DNA of 64,000 nucleotides from CBDFHV01 sp965247705 (GCA_965247705.1 CBDFHV010000079.1:73278-137277); one strand, 5' to 3'; counted from the first letter of the stretch, positions 27,677 to 37,081 are shown. Numbers and translations: made by a program. The notes: generated by a model from the letters alone, not told the origin.

Positions 27677-28753
27677 CGTCCCTATCCGGTTAAAACAGGA
27701 TCGGCCTAAATGTTCTTGTTATGTTCACGTAGAGGATGTAGGCTGATCGCATTGTCTCGGGCTTTTGGAGGGCGGTGCGATGGGCAGGATGTTGGCGTTT
27801 CAAGAACGGCACGGATCGGAAGCGGCCTGCATCGAGGCGCTGGCCCGGCTGCGCTGGCCGCAGGGCTATGTCTGTGCCCGCTGCGGCGAACGGCGGAGCT
27901 ACCGAATGACGGCGCGGCCCAGGATCTTCGAATGCGCCCGTTGCGGTCATCAGGAATCGGTGACGGCGGGGACGATCTTCCACCGCACCCGCACGCCGCT
28001 CCGCAAATGGTTCCTGGCGGCGTGGTGGATGGCGCGCGACAAGCGTGGGGTCTCGGCCCTTTTGCTGTCCCGCGAGTTGGATCTGCGCTACGAGACAGCG
28101 TGGCTGATGGCTCATAAGCTGCGTCATGCCCTGACGGAGCGCTCGGAATTTCCGCTCGAGGGCTTGGTCGAGGTCGACGAGAGTTATTATGGCGGGCGCG
28201 GCAAGCCGGAGAGCCGGGGCCGGGGCCTTTCCAACCCGAACAAGAGCCTGTTGGTGATGGCCGTCGAGAAGCGGCCGGTCGGGCCGGGCAAGGGCATCAA
28301 GGGAAGCGGCTTCGTCGCCGGCCGGGCGCGGCTCGCCATCCTCCCGGCGGCCACCGCCCGCGAGCTGGGCGGCTTCGTGCGCGCCTCGGTCAGGCCCGGA
28401 AGCCGCCTCGCCAGCGACGCCTTCAAGGGGTACGCCGGACTCCGCGACACCTATCGCCACCACCCCGTCGTGCAAGGCGAAGGCAAGAATGCCGAGCGCT
28501 TGATGCCGGTCGTCCATGTCCTGTTTTCCAACGTGAAGACCTGGCTCAACGGCACCTATCACGGTGTCGGCGCCAAGCACCTGCCGCGCTATGCCCGGGA
28601 ATGGAGCTACCGCTTCAACCGCCGCACACGCATCACCGATCTGGCCGACTTCGTCCTCCGCCGCGCCATGGACCAACCCACCATCACCTACAAGGAGCTG
28701 GTCGACAGTCTTCAACCGCAGGGTGCGCTACCTGCTTTAACCGGATAGGGACG
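27677..28753 (+). mobile_element. IS1595-family insertion sequence, 1077 bp
   Basis: Terminal inverted repeats start CGTCCCTATCCGGTTAAA and differ at one position further in (A versus G before CAGG). An 8-bp target duplication TTGATCAT flanks the element (27669-27676 and 28754-28761), the size expected for IS1595. It landed at the 3' end of the SDR gene on the minus strand, and the duplication overlaps that gene's stop codon without changing it. It carries one transposase gene. Confidence 0.95.
27780..28748 (+). CDS. IS1595-family transposase
   Basis: 322 residues from ATG 27780 (GGAGG 8 nt upstream). The N-terminal zinc ribbon has two CARCG motifs (CARCGERRSYR and CARCGHQES). The catalytic domain shows VEVDESYYGGRG, SDAFKGYAGL and the Asn/Glu region KTWLNGTYHGV ... 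EWSYRFNRR, as in the ISXO2/IS1595 DDE(N) transposases. All motifs are intact and the frame is complete, so the element may be active. Confidence 0.93.
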   Translation: MGRMLAFQERHGSEAACIEALARLRWPQGYVCARCGERRSYRMTARPRIFECARCGHQESVTAGTIFHRTRTPLRKWFLAAWWMARDKRGVSALLLSRELDLRYETAWLMAHKLRHALTERSEFPLEGLVEVDESYYGGRGKPESRGRGLSNPNKSLLVMAVEKRPVGPGKGIKGSGFVAGRARLAILPAATARELGGFVRASVRPGSRLASDAFKGYAGLRDTYRHHPVVQGEGKNAERLMPVVHVLFSNVKTWLNGTYHGVGAKHLPRYAREWSYRFNRRTRITDLADFVLRRAMDQPTITYKELVDSLQPQGALPALTG

Positions 28754-28757
28754 TTGA

Positions 28758-29540
28758 TCATTCGTAGGTGCCGATGACGTTCTGGTCGAAGTCGATCAGG
28801 GAGCCGGTCATCATTTGCGAGGAATCGCTCAACAGATAGACGGCCATGGTCGCCACGTCGTGGGGCTTGATCAGCCGGCCGAACGGCTGCGCCGCTTCGG
28901 CCTCTTCGAGCCAATTGTCGGGCCGGCCGTCCTCCTGTTGGATGACGTGTTCGCCCGGGCTGTCGGTCCAGCCGATGTTGACCCCGTTGACACGGATGCG
29001 ATCCCAACGGAGTGCGTTGGCCATGTTCTTGGTCAGGGTGGCCAGCGCCCCTTTCGAGGCGCAGTAGGCGGTGATGAAGGGCTGTCCGCCATGGCTCGAC
29101 ATGGTGATGATGTTGACGATGCTGCCGGCCCGCCCCGTCGCTTTCCAATGGGCCACGGCCTCCTGCGCCAGGATGAACGGCGCGCGGGCATTGACGGCGA
29201 AAATGCGGTCCCACAGGTCGACCGTCGTATTCTCGATGGTTCCCCGGTCGGTGAGGCCCGCCGCGTTGACCAGTCCGTCGAGCCGCCCGAAATGGGCCAA
29301 GGTCTTGCGCGCCACGTCGCGGCAGGCTTCGGCGTCCTCGAGGTTCGCCGGGACAAACAGCGCCTCGCAACCGAGCCGGATCAGATCCGCCGCCACCTGT
29401 TCACCCCGTTCCCGGTTGCGGCCGGTGATGCCGATGCCCGCGGCGCCGGCCTCGCGGGCGGCGCGAGCGATGGCCTCGCCGATGCCTTGGGTCCCGCCCG
29501 TGATCAGGACGATTTTTCCGGCCAGATCCAGCGTTACCAT
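28758..29540 (-). CDS. SDR-family oxidoreductase
   Basis: 260 residues from ATG 29540. Cofactor motif TGGTQGIGEAIA (about 13-24), NAAG in LVNAAGLTDRG, and the catalytic Ser...Tyr-x-x-x-Lys (TAYCASK) are all present; the C-terminus is a classical substrate loop (GWTDSPGEHVIQ). It oxidises or reduces a hydroxyl/keto group on a small molecule with NAD(P). Its start overlaps the stop of the Gfo/Idh/MocA gene (TGATG), so the two are co-translated. The pair suggests a sugar or polyol pathway. Confidence 0.9.
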   Translation of the reverse strand: MVTLDLAGKIVLITGGTQGIGEAIARAAREAGAAGIGITGRNRERGEQVAADLIRLGCEALFVPANLEDAEACRDVARKTLAHFGRLDGLVNAAGLTDRGTIENTTVDLWDRIFAVNARAPFILAQEAVAHWKATGRAGSIVNIITMSSHGGQPFITAYCASKGALATLTKNMANALRWDRIRVNGVNIGWTDSPGEHVIQQEDGRPDNWLEEAEAAQPFGRLIKPHDVATMAVYLLSDSSQMMTGSLIDFDQNVIGTYE

Positions 29541-30547
29541 CAGCCCTCTCCGCCAATCTCGGAGACCGCGACCGGCCTCTTCTCGCGCAAGGAGCGAAAC
29601 GCCGCTTCGGCGAGGACCAGTGCCTGCCGCCCGTCCTTGGCGCCGACCGGCACGGAAGTCCCGTCCGTGACCGCGGTGACGAAGGCCGCCATTTCCGCCT
29701 TGTAGGCCTCCGCGTAGCGTTCGAGGAAGAAATACAGCGGCTTTTCCGTCGTCACCGCGTCGCCATCGGCCAGTTCCACCGACGTGGGTTTGAGATTGTC
29801 CGCCAGCAGCCGGCCCTTCGACCCATGAACCTCGATCCGCTGGTCGTAGCCATAGGTGGCGCGGCGGCTGTTGTTGATATGGCACAGCCGGCCCGACGGC
29901 GTGCGCATGATGACCATGGCCGAATCGATGTCGCCGGCCCCGGCAACTGCGGGATCCACCAGCGAACTGCCGTAGGCGAAGACTTCCTCCGGTTCCTCGC
30001 CAAGAAGCCACCGCCCCATGTCGAAATCGTGGATGGTCATGTCGCGAAACAGGCCGCCGGATACCGCCAAATATTCGATCGGCGGCAACCCCGGATCGCG
30101 GCTGGAGATGACGACCTGTTCCACATCGCCGATGGCGCCCGAATCGATGCGCTCGCGCACCGCCCGAAAGCTGGGATCGAACCGCCGGTTGAAGCCGACG
30201 AACATGGGCACGCCCGCCTTCGTCACCGCGGCGAGGCAGGCGTCGACCCGATCCAGGGCCAGGTCGATGGGCTTTTCGCAGAAAATAGCCTTGCCAGCGC
30301 GAGCCGCCGCGATCGCCAGGTCGGCATGGGTATCCGTCGACGATGCGATGACCACCGCGCCAACCTCGGGGTCGGCCAGAGCGTCCTCGCGGCTGGTCAC
30401 CGTCGCGCCATGCCGTTCCGCCAGCGCTGCCGCGGCGGCAGGGTCCACGTCGACCAGGAATTTCAGCCGCGCCCCTTGCATCTGGGCGATGTTGGCGGCA
30501 TGGATGGCGCCGATACGGCCGGCGCCGAATTGGGCGAAGTGAAGCAT
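29540..30547 (-). CDS. Gfo/Idh/MocA-family dehydrogenase (inositol 2-dehydrogenase-like)
   Basis: 335 residues. The Rossmann motif GAGRIGAIHAANIAQ is at the N-terminus, the signature CEKPIDL near residue 95, and the catalytic Asp/His segment GGLFRDMTIHDFDMGRWLLG near 165-185. The overall pattern matches myo-inositol 2-dehydrogenase (IolG-like), but the family is broad, so the substrate is uncertain. It is the first gene of a two-gene operon with the SDR and is divergent from an inositol-phosphatase-like gene, which fits polyol metabolism. Confidence 0.9.
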   Translation of the reverse strand: MLHFAQFGAGRIGAIHAANIAQMQGARLKFLVDVDPAAAAALAERHGATVTSREDALADPEVGAVVIASSTDTHADLAIAAARAGKAIFCEKPIDLALDRVDACLAAVTKAGVPMFVGFNRRFDPSFRAVRERIDSGAIGDVEQVVISSRDPGLPPIEYLAVSGGLFRDMTIHDFDMGRWLLGEEPEEVFAYGSSLVDPAVAGAGDIDSAMVIMRTPSGRLCHINNSRRATYGYDQRIEVHGSKGRLLADNLKPTSVELADGDAVTTEKPLYFFLERYAEAYKAEMAAFVTAVTDGTSVPVGAKDGRQALVLAEAAFRSLREKRPVAVSEIGGEG

Positions 30548-30715
30548 TGAGGCTTTCGTCCTTCCGTACCTGTCGGCATGCCTTCGTTGGCGGCACCCTC
30601 AACGGCTACATAGCTGTACGGGCGCTGGCTTCGTCAACGGCAAATCGCCAAGGATCCGCCACCACGCCACGCGGCCGGCTAAAGCGGACCACAACCAGTA
30701 AGGGTTCCCTTCGCC

Positions 30716-31498
30716 ATGGATGACTTGACGACCCGGTTTCACGTGGCTTGCGCGGTCGCCCATGAGGCCGCCGATATCGCGCGGCGGCAATTCCATTCTC
30801 GCGATACCCGGCAATTTGTGCTCAAGGGGCCGCAGGACTATTTCACCGAAGCGGACGGCGAGATCGAGCGGTTGATCATCCGGCGGATCGGCGAGGTCTT
30901 TCCCGACGACGCATTTTTCGGCGAGGAAGACAGCGGCACCATCGGCGAGCGCACCTGGGTCATCGACCCCATCGACGGCACGGCGAATTTCTCCCGGGGC
31001 AATCCCTATTTCGGCATCTCCATCGCCCTTGTGCACGACGGCCAACCGGTGGTCGGCGTGGTCTGCAACCCCATGGCCCGGGAGCTGTTTGCCGCCTCCC
31101 GCGGCGGTGGGGCGACGGTGAACGGCCGGCCCCTGGCCGTCAGCGAGGTTGCGGAGATGAACCGCGCCACCATCGAGCTGGGGTGGTCCCTGCGCCGGCC
31201 GATCGCCGACTACGTGGCCATGGTCGATCGGGTCACCGCCACCGGCGCAGGTTTCACCCGGGGCGGTTCCGGCGCCCTGGGCCTCGCCTACGTCGCCGCC
31301 GGGCGGATCGACGGATATGGCGAGCTGCATATCAACTCGTGGGACTGCCTGGCCGAGATCGTCCTGGTGCGCGAAGCGGGCGGCTGGGTCAACGACTTCA
31401 TGGCCGGGGATGGCCTGACCCAGGGGAATCCGTTGCTTGCCTGCACGCCGGCGCTTCGCGGGCCCCTCATCGAAGCTACCGGCATCGGCACCTATTGA
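30716..31498 (+). CDS. Inositol monophosphatase family protein
   Basis: 260 residues. Metal-binding motifs of the Mg-dependent phosphatase family are complete: GEEDSG (Glu), WVIDPIDGTANFSRG (Asp-Ile-Asp-Gly-Thr), and the C-terminal NSWDCLAEIVLVREAGG. It removes phosphate from inositol phosphate, histidinol phosphate or a related sugar alcohol phosphate; the specificity is not clear. It converges on the DUF1194 gene and overlaps its end by 7 bp. The divergent Gfo/Idh/MocA gene makes a polyol role plausible. Confidence 0.93.
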   Translation: MDDLTTRFHVACAVAHEAADIARRQFHSRDTRQFVLKGPQDYFTEADGEIERLIIRRIGEVFPDDAFFGEEDSGTIGERTWVIDPIDGTANFSRGNPYFGISIALVHDGQPVVGVVCNPMARELFAASRGGGATVNGRPLAVSEVAEMNRATIELGWSLRRPIADYVAMVDRVTATGAGFTRGGSGALGLAYVAAGRIDGYGELHINSWDCLAEIVLVREAGGWVNDFMAGDGLTQGNPLLACTPALRGPLIEATGIGTY

Positions 31499-32289
31499 TC
31501 CATGTAATCCAGCGACAAGCCGTCGCCCACATCGCAAGGCGGTGCCGCGCGCGTGGCCGCGGGGACGAGGCGGGCTGGCGGCGCGGCGCCGGAGATTTCC
31601 AGGATCAGCTTGCGGAGGACGGCGCCGGCGAAATCGTCGAAGTCGCGGGCCACCACCATGAAGGCGCCGACGCCGCCGATGACGCAGTTCCGATAATAGA
31701 GATCGAGGCCCGGCGTCGGCGGCGTGCCCCGGGGACTGGGACGGTCGTTGACGACCGGAAGGCCGTTGATGGTGATACCGGCGGCGATCGCCGCGTCCCG
31801 GGCGTGGATCACCAGCCGCCCCCAGTTGTTGGGGCCATCGCCCGATATGTCGATGACCTTGCGGGTGCCTGAAAACCCGTTGCGCTCGAAATAGGGGACG
31901 GCGAAGTCGATGGCCTCGGAAATCCCGGTACGGCGCGCCGTTTCGTACGGCACCGCGCCCAGCCTGTCGGCGAAAACCTGGGCGCTTTGCGCGTCCTCGA
32001 TAATGGTCCAGTCGTTGATCACCTTGATATGGCCAAAGCCCGCCCATTCGTAATATGCGACCGCGATGCGGCCCATGGGGCCGCGCCGAATGGCGCTTAC
32101 CACCCGGGGATGGCGAAAGGCGGCGATGTAGCCCTGCCGCTGCAGCATCGCCTCCCTCTCATCGATGCTGCCCGATACGTCGACCGCGAGAACCAGCTCC
32201 AAGTCCACGGACTGGGCAGCCGACCCATGGGGCGCCGTGGCAAAGGCGGCCGCCAGGATGAGTCCCGGCACGGTGCGTCTCATCGTCAT
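31492..32289 (-). CDS. DUF1194 secreted VWA-like protein
   Basis: 265 residues with a signal peptide (TVPGLILAAAFATAPHGSAAQS). The mature part starts LVLAVDVSGSIDERE, a metal-ion-dependent adhesion-site motif (DVSGS), and contains DISGDGPNNWG, typical of DUF1194. It is a von Willebrand A-type fold predicted for the periplasm or outside. The family is common in alphaproteobacteria and has no assigned role. Its 3' end overlaps the phosphatase gene on the other strand by 7 bp. Confidence 0.9.
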   Translation of the reverse strand: MTMRRTVPGLILAAAFATAPHGSAAQSVDLELVLAVDVSGSIDEREAMLQRQGYIAAFRHPRVVSAIRRGPMGRIAVAYYEWAGFGHIKVINDWTIIEDAQSAQVFADRLGAVPYETARRTGISEAIDFAVPYFERNGFSGTRKVIDISGDGPNNWGRLVIHARDAAIAAGITINGLPVVNDRPSPRGTPPTPGLDLYYRNCVIGGVGAFMVVARDFDDFAGAVLRKLILEISGAAPPARLVPAATRAAPPCDVGDGLSLDYMDQ

Positions 32290-32311
32290 GTGCGGCGTTC
32301 TCCCGACGCTG

Positions 32312-32623
32312 TCACTTGGTTGGCGAGAACGCCGCCGGGGTGAGGAAAAAACTTTCCTGATGAACCAGATAGGGAAGCAAGTGCCCGACCGCCGGCCCCC
32401 ACTCAGGATCCTGGCCCAGCTTCGTCCGTTGCACCGTGCGGTGGCCCAAGTCGTCGTAAGCCCAGATGAAGACGACCGCGTTGAGGGTGCCGGATTCTGT
32501 CAACCAGCAGCCGATCAGCGTGGCGTAGCGGGTGATAACGGGAAGGCAGGTGTCCTCGTAGAGTTTGAGGAACTCTGGGCCCTTGCCGGGCGTCACGCGA
32601 TAAGTGCGGTGCTCGAAAATCAT
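32312..32623 (-). CDS. NIPSNAP-family protein
   Basis: 103 residues from ATG 32623 (AAAGGAGACC upstream). The ferredoxin-like alpha/beta fold of NIPSNAP proteins is recognised from IFEHRTYRVTPGKGPEFLKLYE and VVFIWAYDDLGHRTVQRTKL. Function is unknown; homologues often sit in catabolic operons. The TetR operator 66 bp upstream suggests it belongs to the regulon of the neighbouring TetR protein. Confidence 0.87.
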   Translation of the reverse strand: MIFEHRTYRVTPGKGPEFLKLYEDTCLPVITRYATLIGCWLTESGTLNAVVFIWAYDDLGHRTVQRTKLGQDPEWGPAVGHLLPYLVHQESFFLTPAAFSPTK

Positions 32624-32688
32624 CGCTCGGTCTCCTTTTGCTGGCTCGTTCGACTTTAGTCCCGGCGGCGGGATGAGGAAAGGTATTG

Positions 32689-32702
32689 TCGTCAAGTGAC
32701 GA
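32689..32702. promoter_or_regulatory. TetR-type operator, site 1
   Basis: TCGTCA-AG-TGACGA, a perfect 6-2-6 palindrome in the divergent gap between the NIPSNAP gene and the TetR gene. Its half-site is the same as in site 2 at 33584-33599. Confidence 0.7.
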
Positions 32703-32823
32703 TTTGTATGTAGCGATGGCCGTGGGACCTGGTGTAGGGTTGGTCGCCACCGGCCACCGATAAGGGGACCGCCACGCGGCGGACGCCGGCAAGCTCCCCC
32801 GGAACGAGGATTCAGGCAAGGAC

Positions 32824-33531
32824 ATGAGGGCGAAATCGACGGCGCTGGCCCAAGACAATGGGCCGAAAGCCATGACGAAAGGCAAGCCCAGGGCGAGCGG
32901 CCCCCGCAAGCGCCTGCCGTTCGCCGAGCGCCGGGCCCTGATCCTGAAGCAGGCCGAGGATTTCTTCTCCGAGTACGGATTGACCGCCCAGACCCGGGCC
33001 CTGGCCACCGCCTGCGGGATCTCGCAACGGCTCCTGTACCGCTTTTTTCCGACCAAGGAGGCGTTGCTCGACGAGGTCTACGGGGACGCCATTCTGGGGC
33101 CCTTCAAGGCCGTGTGGTTCGACAAGCTAACCGATCGTTCCCGGGGAATCGAAGAGCGCCTGGTCGATTTCTACCAGGACTACTTCTCGACCGTTCTCAC
33201 CCGCAAGTGGCTGCGGCTGTTCCTCTATTCCTCGCTGGCCGAGGGGAGAATGGCGCCCAACTATATCGCCGCCATCATCACCCGGCTGATGACCGTCATG
33301 GCCGAGGAAGTGGCGACCGAATTCAAGATTACGCTGCCGGATGACGAGGCCCTCGTCCACGAGATCGCCTGGACCCTGCACGGCACCGTCTCGCACTTCG
33401 CGATCCGTCGGCACCTCTACCACGCCAGTCAGGAGGTACCGGCGGAAACGGTGATCACCATTCACGTACGCTCCTTCCTGGCCGGCTTCCCGGCCATGGT
33501 TCGCCAGTACCAGGAGTCATCCCGGCCATGA
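32824..33531 (+). CDS. TetR/AcrR-family transcriptional regulator
   Basis: 235 residues. A basic N-terminal extension (about 30 residues) precedes the DNA-binding domain with its helix-turn-helix (LATACGISQRLLYRFFPTKEALLDEVY). The C-terminal ligand domain is helical and not close to a family I recognise. The gene lies between two copies of the palindrome TCGTCA-n2-TGACGA, one before its own start and one before the ABC transporter operon. It probably represses both itself and the transporter until an unknown substrate binds. Confidence 0.92.
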   Translation: MRAKSTALAQDNGPKAMTKGKPRASGPRKRLPFAERRALILKQAEDFFSEYGLTAQTRALATACGISQRLLYRFFPTKEALLDEVYGDAILGPFKAVWFDKLTDRSRGIEERLVDFYQDYFSTVLTRKWLRLFLYSSLAEGRMAPNYIAAIITRLMTVMAEEVATEFKITLPDDEALVHEIAWTLHGTVSHFAIRRHLYHASQEVPAETVITIHVRSFLAGFPAMVRQYQESSRP

Positions 33532-33583
33532 TCCTTGCCGGGGACGATAAGCAGCCATGGAATAACAGGATTTCGTGATATAT

Positions 33584-33599
33584 GTCGTCAGTTGACGAC
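33584..33599. promoter_or_regulatory. TetR-type operator, site 2, over a promoter
   Basis: GTCGTCA-GT-TGACGAC, a perfect 7-2-7 palindrome. It contains the TTGACG (33592-33597) that would serve as the -35 box of the ABC operon, so binding would block RNA polymerase. It lies 160 bp before the first gene. Confidence 0.75.
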
Positions 33600-33759
33600 T
33601 TAAGATTTTCTGTGGTAGAGGACTCAAGGTCACCGGGAGCGGCCTTGAAGCCCAAAACGAATTGCCGGCTCCAGTGATGTCTTGTCGTGGAGTTTCTCGA
33701 TTTGCGCTGTCTCAATGAGGCGCATGGGACCAATCAACCAGGAATGCGAGGAGGTCATT

Positions 33760-35091
33760 TTGAGCAACAACATGAGAAACGGACTCGCCCGCCGCGAGCT
33801 CCTGAAGTATGCCGCGGCCGCCGGCGTTGCCGGATCGCTGTCGGCGGGTCTGGCGGGGCGTGCCTTTGCCGCCGGCGCCATCAATTTCAATGCCTGGTCC
33901 GCGGCCGTCGACCTGGTCAAGAGCCATGTCGCCGCTTTCCAGAAGGCGAAGGGCCTCGACGTCAATTACAGCAACGCCCCGTGGGCCCAGTACCGGGAAT
34001 CCCTGATCACCAAGTTTGTCGGCGGCGCGCCGCTGGACATGATGTGGGTATCCGATAGCTGGCTGCCCGAGTGGGCCGAGGCAGGTTGGATCAAGCCGGT
34101 CGACGGGTTTCCCGAACTGATGAAATACAACGCGGAAGCGGAAGACTTCTGCACCGATTCCATGACCTACAAGGGCCGCCAGTACGGCCTCACCTACTAC
34201 ACCGACTTCATGGGCTTCATGTACGACGCCGAGGTTCTCCAGAAAGCCGGCATCAGCAACCCGCCCCAATCCTGGGACGAGGTCACCGAGCAGGCTCTGA
34301 AGATCAAGAAGGCGGGCCTGTCCGAATATCCGGTTATGCTGGCCCTGGCCCAGGAAAGCTGGCTCATCGAGTTCCTGTCGGCGATGGTGTTTTCGCAAGG
34401 CGGCGGCTTCACCGACGACAAGGGCGACGCCATCATGCAGCACCCCAAGGACGGCGCCGTTGCGGCGCTCCAATGGGTGGTCGACGCCGTGCACAAGCAC
34501 AAGATCGTGTCGCCGGCCTGCGTCGAGACGGGAGAGCTCACCGGCCTCAAGGCGTTCTCTTCGGGCAACCACGCCTTCGCGCTGGAGCCCAAGTACCGCA
34601 TGCGCCCGATGAACGACCCCAAACAGTCGAAAATCGCCGGCAACGTGAAGCATATCCTGATGCCCAAGGGCGCCAACGGTTCCCACGCCACGGTCGGCTG
34701 GATGCGCTTCCACGGCATGAGCGCCGGGGCCGCAGCCGACAAGGCGCGGGCCGCCAACACCGCCAGGCTGATCGAGTGGTTCGGCGGTCGGGCGGACGGC
34801 GAGTACAAGTTCCAGAAACTGCTGTTCACCGACATCGGTGCCGGCTTCGGCGTCAAGCCGCTGTTCCAGGACAAGGATGTCCGGGCCGCCTACAACGCCT
34901 ACACCGACGTCAGCATCATCGAGCAGCAGCAAGGCTTGGCCCGCAAGAAGGATGTGGTCACGCCCTGGTTCGGCGAATGGATGGAAGTCAACGGCGCCGC
35001 CTGGCAGTCGGCGATCCTGCAAAAACTGACTCCGCAAGAGGCCATGAAGAAGGCCGCCGACAAGTGGACCGAACTGAAGAAGGAAGCCTAG
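33760..35091 (+). CDS. Sugar-type ABC transporter binding protein (family 1), Tat-exported
   Basis: 443 residues. The best start is TTG 33760, five bases after GAGGAGG; the ATG 12 bp later is an alternative. A twin-arginine signal (ARRELLKYAAAAGVAG, ending AFAAG) indicates export folded. The mature part has the pattern of carbohydrate-type binding proteins (FNAWSAAVDLVKSHVAAF, LDMMWVSDSWLPEWAEAG, AFSSGNHAFALEPKYRM). It is the first gene of a four-gene importer operon under the TetR operator. A sugar, polyol or glycerophosphate-type ligand is likely; the exact one is unknown. Confidence 0.9.
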   Translation: MSNNMRNGLARRELLKYAAAAGVAGSLSAGLAGRAFAAGAINFNAWSAAVDLVKSHVAAFQKAKGLDVNYSNAPWAQYRESLITKFVGGAPLDMMWVSDSWLPEWAEAGWIKPVDGFPELMKYNAEAEDFCTDSMTYKGRQYGLTYYTDFMGFMYDAEVLQKAGISNPPQSWDEVTEQALKIKKAGLSEYPVMLALAQESWLIEFLSAMVFSQGGGFTDDKGDAIMQHPKDGAVAALQWVVDAVHKHKIVSPACVETGELTGLKAFSSGNHAFALEPKYRMRPMNDPKQSKIAGNVKHILMPKGANGSHATVGWMRFHGMSAGAAADKARAANTARLIEWFGGRADGEYKFQKLLFTDIGAGFGVKPLFQDKDVRAAYNAYTDVSIIEQQQGLARKKDVVTPWFGEWMEVNGAAWQSAILQKLTPQEAMKKAADKWTELKKEA

Positions 35092-35210
35092 CGCTTCCCT
35101 TGCTGTAGGGATTGTCGTCTTGGCCCGCGGGCCAGGGCGGCGCCCCCATATCTCGGCCCCGTCGCGGGCCGGAGTCTCAGTACCCTTGTCGAGAGACTGG
35201 AGTGGGGACG

Positions 35211-36116
35211 GTGCGCGCCAGACTTGCCCCTGCGCTGAGCCGCAGGTTCAACTACGAGGAACGGAGCGCTTTCCTCTTCCTGTTGCCGGTCATGACCGTG
35301 CTCATGGGGGTGGCGGTCTTTCCCATTCTCTATTCTTTCTACATCAGCTTCTTCAGCCTGAAGCTGACCCGGCCCCATCGCGTCCCCTTCGTCTGGTTCG
35401 ACAACTACGTGAAGATGCTCACCGACGAGCTCTTCTGGACGTCGGTGATGCACACCGTCACTTTCACCGTGATCTCGGTTGTCGCCATCTGCATCCTGGC
35501 GCTTTTGATCGCGCTGCTCCTCAACGAGACCTTCCGCGGCCGACGGGTGCTCAGCGCCCTCTTACTGGTGCCATGGGCCATTCCATCGGTGGCCAACGCG
35601 CTGATGTGGAAGTGGATCTACGATTCGGGCTACGGGGCGCTCAACGGCGCGCTCTACCAGCTCGGCTTCATCGCCAAGTACCTGGTATGGCTGGGCGACG
35701 CGGACAAGACCCTCCCCCTGATCGCCAACGCCTTCGTGTGGAAGGAGGTGCCGCTCGCCGCGATCCTAATCCTGGTCACCATGAAGTCGATCCCGGACGA
35801 CCTCTACCGGGCGGCCAAGGTCGATGGCGCCAGCGTGTTCATGCGCTTCTTCCACATCACGTTGCCGTCCTTGAAGCCCGGCTTCATGCTGGTGCTGATT
35901 TACGAGGCGATGATGGCGATCCGCCACTTCGACCTCTTCTTCATTCTCACCGAAGGCGGCCCCGGCGAGGCCTCCCACGTCCTCTCCTGGCAGATCTACG
36001 TGGAGACCTTCCGCAACCTTTCCTTCGGTACCGGGGCGGCGCTGTCCTACATCCTGGCCATCGTCACTTTCACCCTGGCCTACTTCATCATCCGCACATT
36101 GGGGCGCAAGCTGTGA
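35211..36116 (+). CDS. Sugar-type ABC transporter permease 1 (MalF/UgpA-like)
   Basis: 301 residues from GTG 35211. Six membrane helices; the EAA loop is YRAAKVDGASVFMRFFHITLPSLKP. The helix-1 region FLFLLPVMTVLMGVAVFPILYSFYISF is characteristic of the first permease in sugar importers. The stop overlaps the GTG of the second permease (GTGA), so the two are translated together and assemble as a heterodimer in the inner membrane. Confidence 0.92.
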   Translation: MRARLAPALSRRFNYEERSAFLFLLPVMTVLMGVAVFPILYSFYISFFSLKLTRPHRVPFVWFDNYVKMLTDELFWTSVMHTVTFTVISVVAICILALLIALLLNETFRGRRVLSALLLVPWAIPSVANALMWKWIYDSGYGALNGALYQLGFIAKYLVWLGDADKTLPLIANAFVWKEVPLAAILILVTMKSIPDDLYRAAKVDGASVFMRFFHITLPSLKPGFMLVLIYEAMMAIRHFDLFFILTEGGPGEASHVLSWQIYVETFRNLSFGTGAALSYILAIVTFTLAYFIIRTLGRKL

Positions 36117-37063
36117 GCCGGCCACCGGGCGCAGGCGAACGCTACCGGACCAAGTCCCATTGGGGGGAACGGGGGCGCTCGCTGCTGATCCTGGCGTTTT
36201 CCGTGTTGCTGCTTGCCTACCTGTTGGCGCCGATCGTCTGGCTGGTCTCTTCCTCGTTCCAGACCGAAGCGGAGATCGTCTCGGTACCGCCCCACTGGAT
36301 TCCGGACGAGCCGACGCTGAAGAACTTCGAGGCCATCTTCGTCCAGGAGTTCGAAGAGGTCACCTACGAAACCCGCAAGAAGACCGATCCGGCCAGTGGC
36401 GGTTACATCCCGTCGACCGCCAAGGACCTCTTGCCGGCCCTGTGGAACAGTTTCCTGGTGTCGATTCTGGTGGTCGTGTTCAACCTGCTGATCGGCGTGC
36501 CAGCGGCCTACGCCATGGCCAAGATCCGTTTCGCCGGGCGCAACGGGTCGGTCTATTTCATCCTGACGACGCGGGTCATTCCCGACATCGCGCTGGTGGT
36601 GCCGTTTTTCCTGGTGATCCGTAACCTCGGGCTGCTCGACAACATCCTGTCGCTGGTCATCACATACCTGGCGGTGACGGTGCCGTTCACGGTGTTCATT
36701 CTGATCAGCTATTTCGAGTCCCTTCCCGACGAGCTGGACAAAGCGGCGCGGGTCGACGGCTGTTCACGCTTGCGCACCATGACCCACGTCTTCCTGCCCC
36801 TTGCCCTGCCGTCGCTGGTCGCCGTGGTTCTGTTCACCTTCCTCACCAGCTGGAACGAGTTTCTGCTGGCGCTCATGTTTACCCAGACCTCGGCCTCGCA
36901 GACCTTGCCCATCATCGTCGCCGGATTCACCTCGGACTTCACCATCAGCTTCTCCTTCATCAACGCCGCCGGCGTTGTTGCCATCGTGCCGCCAGTGATT
37001 CTGGCCATCGCCTTCGAACGCTATTTGGTATCGGGGCTGACGGCCGGCGCGGTGAAGGGTTGA
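36113..37063 (+). CDS. Sugar-type ABC transporter permease 2 (MalG/UgpE-like)
   Basis: 316 residues from GTG 36113. About six membrane helices, with a longer than usual loop between helices 1 and 2 (about 60-105, including EFEEVTYETRKKTD). The EAA loop is DELDKAARVDGCSRLRTMTHVFLPLALP. It pairs with the upstream permease through the four-base overlap. The long periplasmic loop is an oddity that may contact the binding protein. Confidence 0.92.
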   Translation: MSRPPGAGERYRTKSHWGERGRSLLILAFSVLLLAYLLAPIVWLVSSSFQTEAEIVSVPPHWIPDEPTLKNFEAIFVQEFEEVTYETRKKTDPASGGYIPSTAKDLLPALWNSFLVSILVVVFNLLIGVPAAYAMAKIRFAGRNGSVYFILTTRVIPDIALVVPFFLVIRNLGLLDNILSLVITYLAVTVPFTVFILISYFESLPDELDKAARVDGCSRLRTMTHVFLPLALPSLVAVVLFTFLTSWNEFLLALMFTQTSASQTLPIIVAGFTSDFTISFSFINAAGVVAIVPPVILAIAFERYLVSGLTAGAVKG

Positions 37064-37081
37064 GGCGGGGACAGCAACGCC

